DNA of 64,000 nucleotides from Lachnospiraceae bacterium (GTDB lineage Bacteria > Bacillota > Clostridia > Lachnospirales > Lachnospiraceae). Position numbers and translations under genes: made by a program. The stretch is from contig VSNM01000017.1 in the NCBI GenBank assembly GCA_009774245.1, positions 1 through 64,000 on the forward strand, read 5' to 3'. Under the pieces are notes generated by a model. The model saw only the letters and a list, made by a program, of their open reading frames with translations, did no database searches and was not told where the DNA came from. Shown here in pieces: positions 51,805 through 60,012 of this stretch (the first letter of the stretch is position 1; each line of letters opens with the position of its first letter).

Positions 51805-52487
51805 GTAGCGTCCTCTAAGGACACGCCGTCCTCCCACGTTCCACAGTAGCGCAGGTACTCCGCTTCCGTATTCAGAAAATCCGCGGCGTTCTGTGGCAGC
51901 ACAATCTTTTCGATTTGATTTTCAATTCGATTTTCGATCTGTTGTTCAGTATAATCACAGACATAGATCACCTTCCTGCAGTTCAAAAATACCCAGTCAA
52001 AGCGCTGCGCACAGTCTCTCTGCTTTTCACCCATATACTCATACAGATGCCGCACATCGATCTCGTCCCCGTCCCCCGGGTGCAGGAACAGATAAAGCCC
52101 ATTGTGCCGCCTCTGCTGATAGCTTGTGTTGAGTTTCTCCAGTTTCTTGTCAAACCGATACTTTGCCTTGTACAAATAATCCTGACGACCGGGATCGTCC
52201 GGCAGGACAGCCCAGAACCTGCCATTGTAAAAATTCAGCCGCTCCCCATACCGCTCCAGCGCGGCGGGCGGCAGCTCCTCCTTCAGGCACCCCAGATACT
52301 GCTCGATAAAATTCTTGGTCTGCCCGTCGTCGGGAAGCAGCGCCTGACTGACCTCGAGCCCCATGTCCATCGTCTCGTTAATCCAGTCCGGTGACTCGCT
52401 CTTTACAAAAGACGGCTTGTATCCGCGCCAGAGATACTTTAAGGAAACCACCGCGTAAATCTCGTTTAGCAGCTTCTCATATACCAT
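51801..52487 (-). CDS. Hypothetical protein, 228 aa, C terminus altered by an inserted repeat
   Basis: No family recognised. Soluble and rich in aromatic residues (SLKYLWRGYKP, RFDWVFLNCRKVIYVCDY), with a short IENRIENQIEKIV repeat near the end. The stop codon lies inside the terminal inverted repeat of the element at 51668-51804. If the element and one target copy are removed, the frame continues from EDAT into GMFRRGDRQRNN and stops at TAA, 12 residues longer and about 20 bp before the Fic start. The gene is therefore slightly truncated but probably functional. It may be linked functionally to the Fic protein. Confidence 0.75.
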   Translation of the reverse strand: MVYEKLLNEIYAVVSLKYLWRGYKPSFVKSESPDWINETMDMGLEVSQALLPDDGQTKNFIEQYLGCLKEELPPAALERYGERLNFYNGRFWAVLPDDPGRQDYLYKAKYRFDKKLEKLNTSYQQRRHNGLYLFLHPGDGDEIDVRHLYEYMGEKQRDCAQRFDWVFLNCRKVIYVCDYTEQQIENRIENQIEKIVLPQNAADFLNTEAEYLRYCGTWEDGVSLEDAT

Positions 52488-52521
52488 AATTGCCTATTTC
52501 CCCTCCTGCATTCGTCTGCAT

Positions 52522-53265
52522 TCACACCTTGTACTGCAACAAATCCTTCACCACTTCACCCGCTATAATCAGCCCCGCCGCCGCGGGCACAAACGCATTG
52601 CTCCCGGGTGTGCGTTTTCTTGTTTTCCCTGTGTCATTTTCCCCTGCGATCTCCAGAACCTCCTCTTCGCTGTGCGTCCCGATCGGAACCTCCTCCGAGT
52701 AAACCACCTTCAATCCGGAAATCCCACGCTTTTTCAGCTCGCGGCGCATCACCTTTGCCAGCGGACAGACACGCGTCTGGTAAATATCCGCAACCTTGAA
52801 CGCCGCGGGATTCATCTTATTGCCCGCCCCCATGGAACTGATGATCGGCGTGTGCGCCCTGTCCGCCTGCATGACAAGCTGGATTTTCCCTGTCACGGTA
52901 TCGATCGCGTCCACCACATAATCAAACGCATAAAAATTAAATTCCGACGCCGTCTCCGGCATAAAAAAGGTTTTGTATGTATGGACGACCGCCTCCGGGT
53001 TAATGTCCAGGACACGTTTCCTGGCCGCGTCCACCTTGTACTCGCCGATCGTGCTGTGCGTCGCGATAATCTGGCGGTTTAAATTCGTGAGGCACACCCT
53101 GTCGTTATCAATCAAATCAAGCGTCCCGACGCCGCTGCGCGCCAGCGCCTCCATCACATAGCCGCCCACGCCTCCGATTCCAAACACGGCAACGCGGGAA
53201 GCCTTCAGCCGCGCAGTCCCCTCCGCGCCAATCAGGAGTTCTGTCCTTGAAAACTGGTTCTCCAT
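52522..53265 (-). CDS. tcdA: tRNA threonylcarbamoyladenosine dehydratase (ThiF/MoeB-like)
   Basis: 247 aa. ATP-dependent enzyme that cyclises t6A37 in tRNAs. Motifs: RTELLIGAEGTARLK, VFGIGGVGGYVMEALARSG (nucleotide loop), DLIDNDRVCLTNLNRQI, DAIDTVTGKI, SSMGAGNKMNP, and the terminal VPAAAGLIIAGEVVKDLL. Length is normal. A decayed fragment of the structured repeat found at 17164-17248 occupies 53276-53293, immediately upstream of its ribosome site. It runs in the same direction as the 228-aa gene (34-bp gap). Confidence 0.93.
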   Translation of the reverse strand: MENQFSRTELLIGAEGTARLKASRVAVFGIGGVGGYVMEALARSGVGTLDLIDNDRVCLTNLNRQIIATHSTIGEYKVDAARKRVLDINPEAVVHTYKTFFMPETASEFNFYAFDYVVDAIDTVTGKIQLVMQADRAHTPIISSMGAGNKMNPAAFKVADIYQTRVCPLAKVMRRELKKRGISGLKVVYSEEVPIGTHSEEEVLEIAGENDTGKTRKRTPGSNAFVPAAAGLIIAGEVVKDLLQYKV

Positions 53266-53275
53266 CTTCTTTCCT

Positions 53276-53293
53276 TTCCCCTACTCGCCGCGC
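53276..53293. repeat. Fragment of the 17-kb structured repeat
   Basis: TTCCCCTACTCGCCGCGC is identical to the right arm of hairpin A and the following bases in copy 2 (about 17182-17199). The rest of the repeat is not recognisable here. Confidence 0.5.
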
Positions 53294-53335
53294 GAACAGG
53301 TCTATGCAGAAAAAACACACTTTTTGGTCAATCAT

Positions 53336-53373
53336 AAAAGGGTGCCAAACTGATAGGTCTTGCACCCTTTTTA
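53336..53373. terminator. Bidirectional-type terminator upstream of tcdA
   Basis: AAAAGGGTGC and GCACCCTTTTT close a stem with a 16-nt loop, A/T tracts on both sides. It ends the minus-strand 63-aa gene. Confidence 0.75.
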
Positions 53374-53390
53374 TTTGCTACTATTCAGTT

Positions 53391-53582
53391 TTATTCTTTG
53401 ATCCTGTCAAGTTCATTGAGATTCACGCCTGCGGTGGTTAAAATAACTTTTAACTCAATATAACGTTTGTACATTTGTTCGTATGTTTCAAGATCATTAT
53501 TTTTCTTTGCTGATATCATCCAGTCTTGCAACCTTGAAAAATCAACTACAGAATCCCTTACAATATCTGACATACCAGGCAT
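53391..53582 (-). CDS. Small hypothetical protein, 63 aa
   Basis: Starts MPGMSDIVRD at 53582, with GGGAGGTGG about 6 nt upstream (an earlier in-frame start at 53597 lacks a ribosome site). The product is soluble and helical (DFSRLQDWMISAKKNNDLET, YEQMYKRYIELKVILTTAGV) with no cysteine. Likely a small conserved protein of unknown function. It has its own terminator and no close partner. Confidence 0.65.
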   Translation of the reverse strand: MPGMSDIVRDSVVDFSRLQDWMISAKKNNDLETYEQMYKRYIELKVILTTAGVNLNELDRIKE

Positions 53583-53684
53583 TGTACCACCTCCCAATTA
53601 TGAAACACATTGTTGTGTCGTAATCTAGTATAACATAACCGTGCAACAAAGTCTATCAATTTTCCTCAAATCCCTAATGCCTCG

Positions 53685-53817
53685 GTTACTGTTCACTCCG
53701 TTCCAGTAACAGGTAAAAATCCATGCAAAATTTGCTTCGCAAATGGATTTTTACTTGCAACCGCTACGTTTTCGCACGGACTTAGCAGTAAATGCTAAGT
53801 CCTGTGTGAACAGTAAC
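53685..53817. mobile_element. MITE-like repeat, family 2, copy 2 (133 bp) with 8-bp target duplication
   Basis: Bounded by ATGCCTCG at 53677-53684 and 53818-53825. Perfect 12-bp terminal inverted repeats GTTACTGTTCAC/GTGAACAGTAAC. Read on the minus strand it has hairpin 1 GGACTTAGCA-TTTAC-TGCTAAGTCC and hairpin 2 AAAAATCCAT/ATGGATTTTT with an apical TTGC-GAA-GCAA and an unpaired ATTTTGC, matching copy 1 in order and loop sequences but with compensatory stem changes. Its end codes for the last residues and TAG of the TtcA-LarE fusion gene. Confidence 0.88.
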
Positions 53818-55549
53818 ATGCCTCGTTCATGCTTCCAGTACGATATCCTTGTAAGTCAAACGTTACATAATGAAACCCATATTCTGTAAACTTCGTCACA
53901 ATTTCCTCCCGAATATCCTCCTTCATGATACACCCAAAATCCGCCTTGGGCACCTCAATCCTCGCAAGCGTGCCGTGAATGCGCACGCGCATCTGTCCAA
54001 AGCCCTTGTCCGCCAATAGCTGCTCCGCCTTTTCCACCATGCCAAGTCTCTCCTCCGTGATCGTCTCGCCATACACAAAGCGCGAGGCCAGACAGGCGCA
54101 AGACGGTTTATCCCACGTAGGCAGACCATATCTTCGGGACAACTCCCTGATCTCCTGTTTATACAGCCGTGCCTCCCTGAGCGGACTCCTGACGCCAAGC
54201 TCCGCGATCGCCTGCAGACCGGGACGGTAGTCGCCCAGATCATCCATATTAGAGCCCTCAATCACATACCGCAGTCCGTGCTCCCGCGCTGTCTTTTCTA
54301 TCCCTGTGAAAAGCTCTTTTTTGCACAGATAGCAGCGGTTCGGCGGATTGTCGGCAAAGCCCTCGACCGCCAGCACGTCCGCCTCGTAGACGTATTGCGC
54401 AACGCCCTCCGCCTTACAGAACGCTTCCGCCTCCGCTGCCTCCCGCGCTGGAAACACGCACGAGTTTGCAGTGATTGCAGCCACGTTCTCCCCAAGCACT
54501 TCATGCGCCACCTTCAGCAAAAAAGTGGAATCTACCCCGCTCGAAAATGCCACTGCCACACTGCCAAGCTCCCGCAGATACGCTTTTAACCGCGCAAGTT
54601 TTTCATCGATTGCTGTTTTTCCCTGCGTTTCATATCCCTGCGACACCGTTTCCTGCTGCAGATCATATTGCGCTCCTTCCTGCGTTCCGTCCGACCATAA
54701 GCTGTGATAATCATCCAGAAAATGATGCCGGACGCCATCCTGCTTATATGCGATGACCGTACTCAGGTTCACATTTTCAACACTCTTAAATATATTATTT
54801 TCCACAAACGGGTTGATCTGACGAAGCTGTCGGATTAACTCCTTGATCTCGCGGCGCTTTGAAGTATTTTCCAGATCACCCCGGAACGCACTGTTTTCCG
54901 TAAATTTGCACGCACACTGCAGAAATTGCAGGTTATTATAATCCCGCCACGCCTTAATATGCTCTTCCCGGATCAGATACATTGGACGAATCAGCTCCAT
55001 TCCCTCAAAGTTCGTGCTGTGGAGCTTTGGCATCATCGTCTGCACCTGCGCCCCGTAGAGCATTCCCATCAGGATCGTCTCGATGACATCATCAAAATGA
55101 TGCCCGAGCGCGATCTTATTGCAGCCCAGCTCCTTCGCCTTGCTGTACAGATATCCGCGCCGCATTCTGGCGCACAGATAGCAGGGCGAATTTTCTATAT
55201 GAAAGACCGACTCAAAGATATCGGACGCAAAGATGGTCAGCGGAACGTTCAGCCGCCTGGCATTGTGCTCGATCAGCTGCCGGTTCTCTGCCTTGTACCC
55301 GGGATCCATGACCAGAAACTTCACGTCAAAGTCAAATTTATCGTGCCGTTTCAGCTCCTGAAAAAGCTTTGCCATCAGCATCGAATCCTTGCCGCCGGAG
55401 ATGCAGACCGCGATCCGGTCCCCCTCCTGCACCAGATCATACTCCCTGATCGCCTTCGTGAACTTACACCACAGATTTTTCCGGTAGCGCTTCCGCAGAT
55501 CCTGCTCGATCTCAAGATAATCCCTGTTTTTTTCCGACGCGTCTGTCAT
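53795..55549 (-). CDS. TtcA-like tRNA thiolase fused to LarE-type sulfur transferase, 584 aa
   Basis: Two PP-loop ATPases in one chain. The N-terminal half (about 1-310) is TtcA/TtuA-like: VCISGGKDSMLMAKLF (PP-loop), a CxxC in SPCYLCARMRRG, GHHFDDVIETILMGMLYGA and MMPKLHSTNF, i.e. a 2-thiolation enzyme. The C-terminal half (about 320-584) is LarE-like: AVAFSSGVDSTFLLKVAHE (second PP-loop), NRCYLCKKELF, EGSNMDDLGDYRPG and CACLASRF, where LarE has its catalytic cysteine(s). LarE makes the nickel-pincer cofactor of lactate racemase. No larA, larB or larC is in the window. The start at 55549 follows GGGAG; an upstream in-frame ATG at 55627 is the alternative. The last eight residues (ACYCSHRT) are encoded by the inserted repeat; without it the protein would end MNEALGI, like ordinary LarE. 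Confidence 0.88.
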   Translation of the reverse strand: MTDASEKNRDYLEIEQDLRKRYRKNLWCKFTKAIREYDLVQEGDRIAVCISGGKDSMLMAKLFQELKRHDKFDFDVKFLVMDPGYKAENRQLIEHNARRLNVPLTIFASDIFESVFHIENSPCYLCARMRRGYLYSKAKELGCNKIALGHHFDDVIETILMGMLYGAQVQTMMPKLHSTNFEGMELIRPMYLIREEHIKAWRDYNNLQFLQCACKFTENSAFRGDLENTSKRREIKELIRQLRQINPFVENNIFKSVENVNLSTVIAYKQDGVRHHFLDDYHSLWSDGTQEGAQYDLQQETVSQGYETQGKTAIDEKLARLKAYLRELGSVAVAFSSGVDSTFLLKVAHEVLGENVAAITANSCVFPAREAAEAEAFCKAEGVAQYVYEADVLAVEGFADNPPNRCYLCKKELFTGIEKTAREHGLRYVIEGSNMDDLGDYRPGLQAIAELGVRSPLREARLYKQEIRELSRRYGLPTWDKPSCACLASRFVYGETITEERLGMVEKAEQLLADKGFGQMRVRIHGTLARIEVPKADFGCIMKEDIREEIVTKFTEYGFHYVTFDLQGYRTGSMNEACYCSHRT

Positions 55550-55639
55550 TTTCTCCCACTCCCCCACAACTGCCTCTGTTGGACAATACTTATCTCTTAG
55601 TATAGCCCCTTTTTCCCTCATATGCAAATCAATTTTTCC

Positions 55640-55668
55640 TTGTCATGCCCTGTGCGCGATAGTATAAT
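55640..55668 (+). promoter_or_regulatory. SigmaA promoter of the MoxR/VWA-like pair
   Basis: TTGTCA (55640-55645), 17-bp spacer, TATAAT (55663-55668), 26 bp before the MoxR start, which has AAAGGAGG. Confidence 0.75.
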
Positions 55669-55694
55669 GAAATTACTACGAAAAGGAGGTTTTC

Positions 55695-56759
55695 ATGAAC
55701 TTAAAATTTACCGTAACGCAGGATGAGCTCTCGGATCTGCTCCTGAACCTTGCGCCCATCCGCCCCGTCTTTATCTGGGGCGCGCCGGGCATCGGAAAAT
55801 CGGCGCTGGTACAAAAATTCGCGGATGATGTCGGTCTGGAATGCGTCTCGCTGCTTGGCAGCCAGCTTGCGCCGGAGGATATCATCGGCATTCCGCAGAT
55901 CAAGGGTGACACCTCAGAGTTCATGCCGCCCAAAATGATTGCCCGCAGGGAGCCTTACGTCCTGTTCCTCGACGAACTGAACGCCTGCTCGCAGGAGGTA
56001 CAGAAGGCATTTTACAGCCTGATCCACGAAAAACGCATCGGGGAATACCATCTGCCGGAGGGAAGCGTCGTCATTGGTGCCGGAAACCGTTCGCAGGACG
56101 GCGCCATCGTGAAAACCATGTCCACGGCGCTGATCAACAGAATGTTCCATGTGCAGCTTGTGGCCGATCCAAACCAGTGGCTGGAATGGGCGTATACGCA
56201 CGGGCTGCATCCATGGGTGACGGACTACATAACCCAACGTCCCGACCACCTTTTCTCCGAACCGCCCAAAACCGAGGAGCTTTACTCCACGCCGCGCTCG
56301 TGGCACATGCTAAGCGACGCGCTGCATGAGTACGGGGCAGGTGAAAAACAGCTTCCCGACAAAATCCTCAAGGTGCTCGCATACGGCTCCGTCTCCGCCG
56401 CGCACGCCGGAATGTTCCTTGCCTTCGTCAAACAGCTCCACAACAAAAACCTGCTTGGCGAGATCATCAAGGGCGACGCGCGATGGCCCTCCGCCCCCGA
56501 CGAGCGGGACGTGCTCTACTTCGTGGCCCAGAGCTTCCGCGCAAAACTTTTGATGGAGCTGCCCGACGACAAGCAGGCCATCGACAAAAACACGCAATTT
56601 CTGACACACCGCGCCAAAGCCCTGATCAAGGATTTGTCCCACATCAATATCGAGCTTGCGCAGATGATCGTCTCCTCCGACGACGGAAAAGTTCTGCCGG
56701 AATGGTTTATGGTAGAAATCGTCCGCGACCTCCCGAGACTCATCAAGAATGACAGGTAA
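55695..56759 (+). CDS. MoxR-type AAA+ ATPase
   Basis: 354 aa. Walker A WGAPGIGKSALVQKFADD (about residues 28-36), PEDIIGIPQ (MoxR motif), Walker B YVLFLDELNACSQEVQKAFY, and the sensor VVIGAGNRSQDGAIV are present. MoxR ATPases act as chaperones together with VWA-domain partners, and here the next gene, 4 bp downstream, is such a partner. The C-terminal 120 residues are a helical lid. AAAGGAGG and a good promoter precede it. The pair is widespread in Clostridia, role unknown. Confidence 0.92.
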   Translation: MNLKFTVTQDELSDLLLNLAPIRPVFIWGAPGIGKSALVQKFADDVGLECVSLLGSQLAPEDIIGIPQIKGDTSEFMPPKMIARREPYVLFLDELNACSQEVQKAFYSLIHEKRIGEYHLPEGSVVIGAGNRSQDGAIVKTMSTALINRMFHVQLVADPNQWLEWAYTHGLHPWVTDYITQRPDHLFSEPPKTEELYSTPRSWHMLSDALHEYGAGEKQLPDKILKVLAYGSVSAAHAGMFLAFVKQLHNKNLLGEIIKGDARWPSAPDERDVLYFVAQSFRAKLLMELPDDKQAIDKNTQFLTHRAKALIKDLSHINIELAQMIVSSDDGKVLPEWFMVEIVRDLPRLIKNDR

Positions 56760-56763
56760 CGCC

Positions 56764-58227
56764 ATGGCCAAGAAAAAATCAGGGGAAGCCCTCTCAAAAA
56801 ACGAACAGCAGCTCCTTGTCGGAATCGAACTTGTGAAAAGCCACCCGCTCTTTGGGCGGCTGAGGATTGACACAAGACTGTCTGGCAAAACTGCCCTCGG
56901 AAAAAATGTCTCCGCCATGACCTCCGCGCACGGAAACGTCTATCTCAACAAGGACTGCAGCCACACCCCCGCGGAATGGGCGCATATCATTGCCCACAGT
57001 ATGCTCCACCTCGCATTCGGGCACTTTGACGCGGAACGGATGCCGGGGTATTTCCGCCAATCGTCCGGCATGTCCGATGCCATTCAGTTAGGTGTTTCTA
57101 ACACCGCGGCGGAGTGGACTGTACAGTGCGACTTCGCGCTGTGGAACATGGCGTGCGATATCTATATCTGCAAATTTTTATCCGACGTGAAATTCGGCAC
57201 ACCCTACGTGGACACGATTGAACTGGACCATTTTGGAAACAACGCCGACGAGCGCAGGATTTATGACTACCTCGTGAAAAATAAAATCGACAGCTCGTCA
57301 AACCATTTTGGCACCGCCGCAGACGGAGCTCCTGACATGGTAAAGCCCGACAGGCCGCTGACATACGACAAAAACCAGAAAAATACTTATGTCGCAGGCT
57401 TTGCCTTCGCCCTCGCGGACTCCGTGCGCTCCGTCATCAATTCCGCCGCGGACACGGAGACGGACAACCGCCCCAAAACCGTGATGCATAAAGCCGCGCA
57501 ATGGTTCGTCAACCACTATCCGCTGCTTGGCGGCATCGCTTCTGGTTTCCGCATCATCGAAACGAGCCGGAACAGCGCCACGCCAGATGACATCAGCATC
57601 GCGGCAGTCAATGCTGCCAAGGGGGAAATCTACGTAAACCGCGCGGCAGGGCTGAATTACGAAGAATGGAAATTTGTCCTCGCCCACGAGTACCTTCACG
57701 CGGGCTTACAGCACCACGCGCGCAGGCAGGGGCGCGATCCGCAGCTCTGGAATGTCGCCTGCGACTTTGTGATCAACAGTTGGCTTGTGGAAATGCAGAT
57801 CGGACTTATGCCGTCCTGCGGATTATTGTACGACAAGGACCTGCAGAATCTGTCCGCAGAGGAAATCTACGACAGGCTTACCGAAAATATGCGCCAGAGC
57901 GCCAGGCTTGAAACGTTCCGCGGCTATGGCAAGGGCGATATCATTCAGGACGGCTACACCGGAAATCTCTCCGCGCCCACCTCGCTGGACGATTTCTGCA
58001 AAAATGCCCTCCGGAGCGGGCTTGAATACCATATGTCCAACCTGCGCGGATACATCCCCGCCGGATTAATCGAAGAAATCAGGGCGCTCTCCATGCCGCC
58101 GATTCTCGTGATCACAGACGGCTATGTTGAACATGACCTGTGCATTCGGCATGAACATGCATTCCTCATTCCCGAGGGAAACCGCCTGCCCTTCCGGCCG
58201 CGAGGAAAGGTTTTTTTAATAAGTTGA
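56764..58227 (+). CDS. VWA-like metallopeptidase-domain protein (DUF2201), apparently missing its VWA core
   Basis: 487 aa from MAKKKSG (AGGTAACGCC upstream). It has two related halves: the first carries H78SMLH82 in IIAHSMLHLAFGHFD followed by WNMACDIYICKFL; the second carries a true HExxH, H308EYLH312 in LAHEYLHAGLQHHARRQG, then WNVACDFVINSWL. So the domain is duplicated, the first copy having lost its Glu. The end, LVITDGYVEHD to AFLIPEGNRLPFRPRGKVF, is the last strand of the VWA-like C-terminal domain, but the preceding about 130-150 residues with the metal-site DTSGSM motif are absent: EEIRALSMPP runs straight into ILVITDG. An in-frame deletion between two PPI-like sites is the likely cause. 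Partner of the MoxR ATPase. Confidence 0.82.
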   Translation: MAKKKSGEALSKNEQQLLVGIELVKSHPLFGRLRIDTRLSGKTALGKNVSAMTSAHGNVYLNKDCSHTPAEWAHIIAHSMLHLAFGHFDAERMPGYFRQSSGMSDAIQLGVSNTAAEWTVQCDFALWNMACDIYICKFLSDVKFGTPYVDTIELDHFGNNADERRIYDYLVKNKIDSSSNHFGTAADGAPDMVKPDRPLTYDKNQKNTYVAGFAFALADSVRSVINSAADTETDNRPKTVMHKAAQWFVNHYPLLGGIASGFRIIETSRNSATPDDISIAAVNAAKGEIYVNRAAGLNYEEWKFVLAHEYLHAGLQHHARRQGRDPQLWNVACDFVINSWLVEMQIGLMPSCGLLYDKDLQNLSAEEIYDRLTENMRQSARLETFRGYGKGDIIQDGYTGNLSAPTSLDDFCKNALRSGLEYHMSNLRGYIPAGLIEEIRALSMPPILVITDGYVEHDLCIRHEHAFLIPEGNRLPFRPRGKVFLIS

Positions 58228-58251
58228 AAAAAACAAAGGATATGATATACT
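58224..58251 (+). promoter_or_regulatory. Promoter of the DUF262 gene
   Basis: TTGAAA (58224-58229), 16-bp spacer, TATACT (58246-58251), 40 bp upstream of the ATG, which has AAGGAGGAAG. The -35 overlaps the stop of the preceding gene. Confidence 0.6.
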
Positions 58252-58290
58252 AAAATATATTCATCAAGAAACAACTAAGGAGGAAGAAAG

Positions 58291-60006
58291 ATGCCGACAA
58301 CAATAGAAGTCAACAAACAGAGCGTGGAGACTTTTCTGGGAAGCGGAAAGACAAAGCCCTTTGTAATTCCGGAATATCAGCGCCCATATGCATGGACAGA
58401 TGAACAGGTAGGGACTCTTTTTGAAGATTTGTGGGAATTTGCAGCTACACATGGCGGTACAGAGCGGGAGGGTACCTATTTTCTCGGCAGCGTAGTAGCT
58501 TATGAAACTAACGGCGAGCAGGAGATTATCGACGGGCAGCAGCGCATTACGTCCCTTTTTCTCCTGCTCCGCGCGATTTACACGAAACTGACCGCAGTAT
58601 CCGATTCTGAGAGGACTGCAGAGGCCAGGAATTTTATTGGGAAGATTGAGCCGGTTATCTGGAGGACAAACAAACTGACTGGAACAGTGGATTTTAAGGA
58701 TACCCTTCTGACTTCACGCGTGATTAACAACGACGGAAATGGAATACTGCGTTCCATACTGGAAACCGGAGAAGCTGACAAAAGCGCCAAGGATAACTAT
58801 TCAAAGAACTATCGGCATTTTCAAGAGCTATATGATAAACACGCTAAGGATAATCCGCTGATGGTGTATCAGTTTATCTATGCACTTTTGAATCAGGCAA
58901 TCCTGCTTCCAATCACCGCAGATAAACAGGATACGGCACTGACGATTTTCTCGACATTGAACGACAGGGGACTGCCCTTGTCGGATGCAGATATTTTTAA
59001 GGCAAATATCTATAAACATCTGGAAGAGGGAAAAAAGAAAGACTTTATAGAATATTGGAAAGAATTAGACGAGCAGGCCACGGGGGCTGGCGAAAGCATA
59101 CAGCAACTTTTTTACTATAACATGTTTTACCTTCGCGCACTGGAACAGGACACCAGGACAACAACTCCCGGCGTGCGAAAATATTATGTTGAGAACCAAA
59201 CCGAGAGACTATATAAGCCGGATTTGCTGGATACGCTGTCTGTGATCCTGAACTTATGGAAAGTCGTAAACAAGGGAGAAGAAATTGAGGACGAGGCATG
59301 GTCTAAAAATGGCAGGATCAGACAGTCCCTTGACACCCTGAGTTCCTATCCGAATGAATTTTGGAAATACCCGGTTGTTATTTACTATGTCTGTTATCGC
59401 AGCGAATCAGATTTTGAGACAAAGTTTGGTCTGTTCCTGAATAAACTGCTGGCGGAACTGATCACAAAGTATCTGCTGATGCCTACCATCAATGCGGTTA
59501 AGCCGGACATTCTGAAATTAAATTCTGCCATTGTAAAATCAGATACACCTGCATTCGATTTCAAAGATATGGACACCAGCCAGTTAGAGGCGCATATTCA
59601 GAATCCAAACAGAAATGTTGTCCGTATGCTGTTGAAGATGCTGGCTTATGAACAGCAGAACGGACTGCTTCCACGGCAATGGGAAATCGAACATATATTC
59701 CCGCAAAAATGGCAGACGAACTATTTCCCAAATGTGCCTGACACAGTAGTCAAGGAAAAAATTGAGCATATAGGAAATAAGCTCCCGTTTGAAAAGAAGT
59801 TAAATATCGCAGCCGGTAACGGTTACTTTGACAAAAAGAAAAAGGAATACGAAGCCTCCAAAATCGCTATCACCAAGGCGATGGGAACGTCGCATCTGAC
59901 AGAGTGGGATCTGGATTCCATCATAAAGAGGGATGTCCGTATTTGCGATTCTGTCATGGCACTGTTATCCAAGTGGGATAAGGACTACCCGATGAAGGCA
60001 GATTAA
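58291..60006 (+). CDS. DUF262/DUF1524 protein (GmrSD-like, type IV restriction family)
   Basis: 571 aa. The N-terminal DUF262 has IPEYQRPYAWTDEQVGTLFE and the nucleotide-site motif IIDGQQRITSLFLLLRAI (about residues 77-94); FSTLNDRGLPLSDADIFKA follows. The C-terminal DUF1524 carries an HNH-type site, QWEIEHIFPQKW (about 452-463), then HIGNKLPFEKKLN and the FDKKKKEYEASKI strand. GmrSD and relatives are NTP-dependent enzymes that cut glucosylated or otherwise modified phage DNA. Both active sites look intact. It has its own promoter and is followed 6 bp later by the HipA-like genes; they may form a small defence cluster. Confidence 0.88.
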   Translation: MPTTIEVNKQSVETFLGSGKTKPFVIPEYQRPYAWTDEQVGTLFEDLWEFAATHGGTEREGTYFLGSVVAYETNGEQEIIDGQQRITSLFLLLRAIYTKLTAVSDSERTAEARNFIGKIEPVIWRTNKLTGTVDFKDTLLTSRVINNDGNGILRSILETGEADKSAKDNYSKNYRHFQELYDKHAKDNPLMVYQFIYALLNQAILLPITADKQDTALTIFSTLNDRGLPLSDADIFKANIYKHLEEGKKKDFIEYWKELDEQATGAGESIQQLFYYNMFYLRALEQDTRTTTPGVRKYYVENQTERLYKPDLLDTLSVILNLWKVVNKGEEIEDEAWSKNGRIRQSLDTLSSYPNEFWKYPVVIYYVCYRSESDFETKFGLFLNKLLAELITKYLLMPTINAVKPDILKLNSAIVKSDTPAFDFKDMDTSQLEAHIQNPNRNVVRMLLKMLAYEQQNGLLPRQWEIEHIFPQKWQTNYFPNVPDTVVKEKIEHIGNKLPFEKKLNIAAGNGYFDKKKKEYEASKIAITKAMGTSHLTEWDLDSIIKRDVRICDSVMALLSKWDKDYPMKAD

Positions 60007-60012
60007 AATAGT

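Noticed and set aside
51668..53817. Integron attC sites as explanation for the hairpin elements
   Set aside because: There are 8-bp flanking duplications and 10-12 bp inverted ends, no GTTRRRY core sites and no integron integrase; transposition fits better.
54926..55600. 224-codon plus-strand frame inside the TtcA-LarE gene
   Set aside because: Antisense to a PP-loop domain with clear motifs; no start signals.
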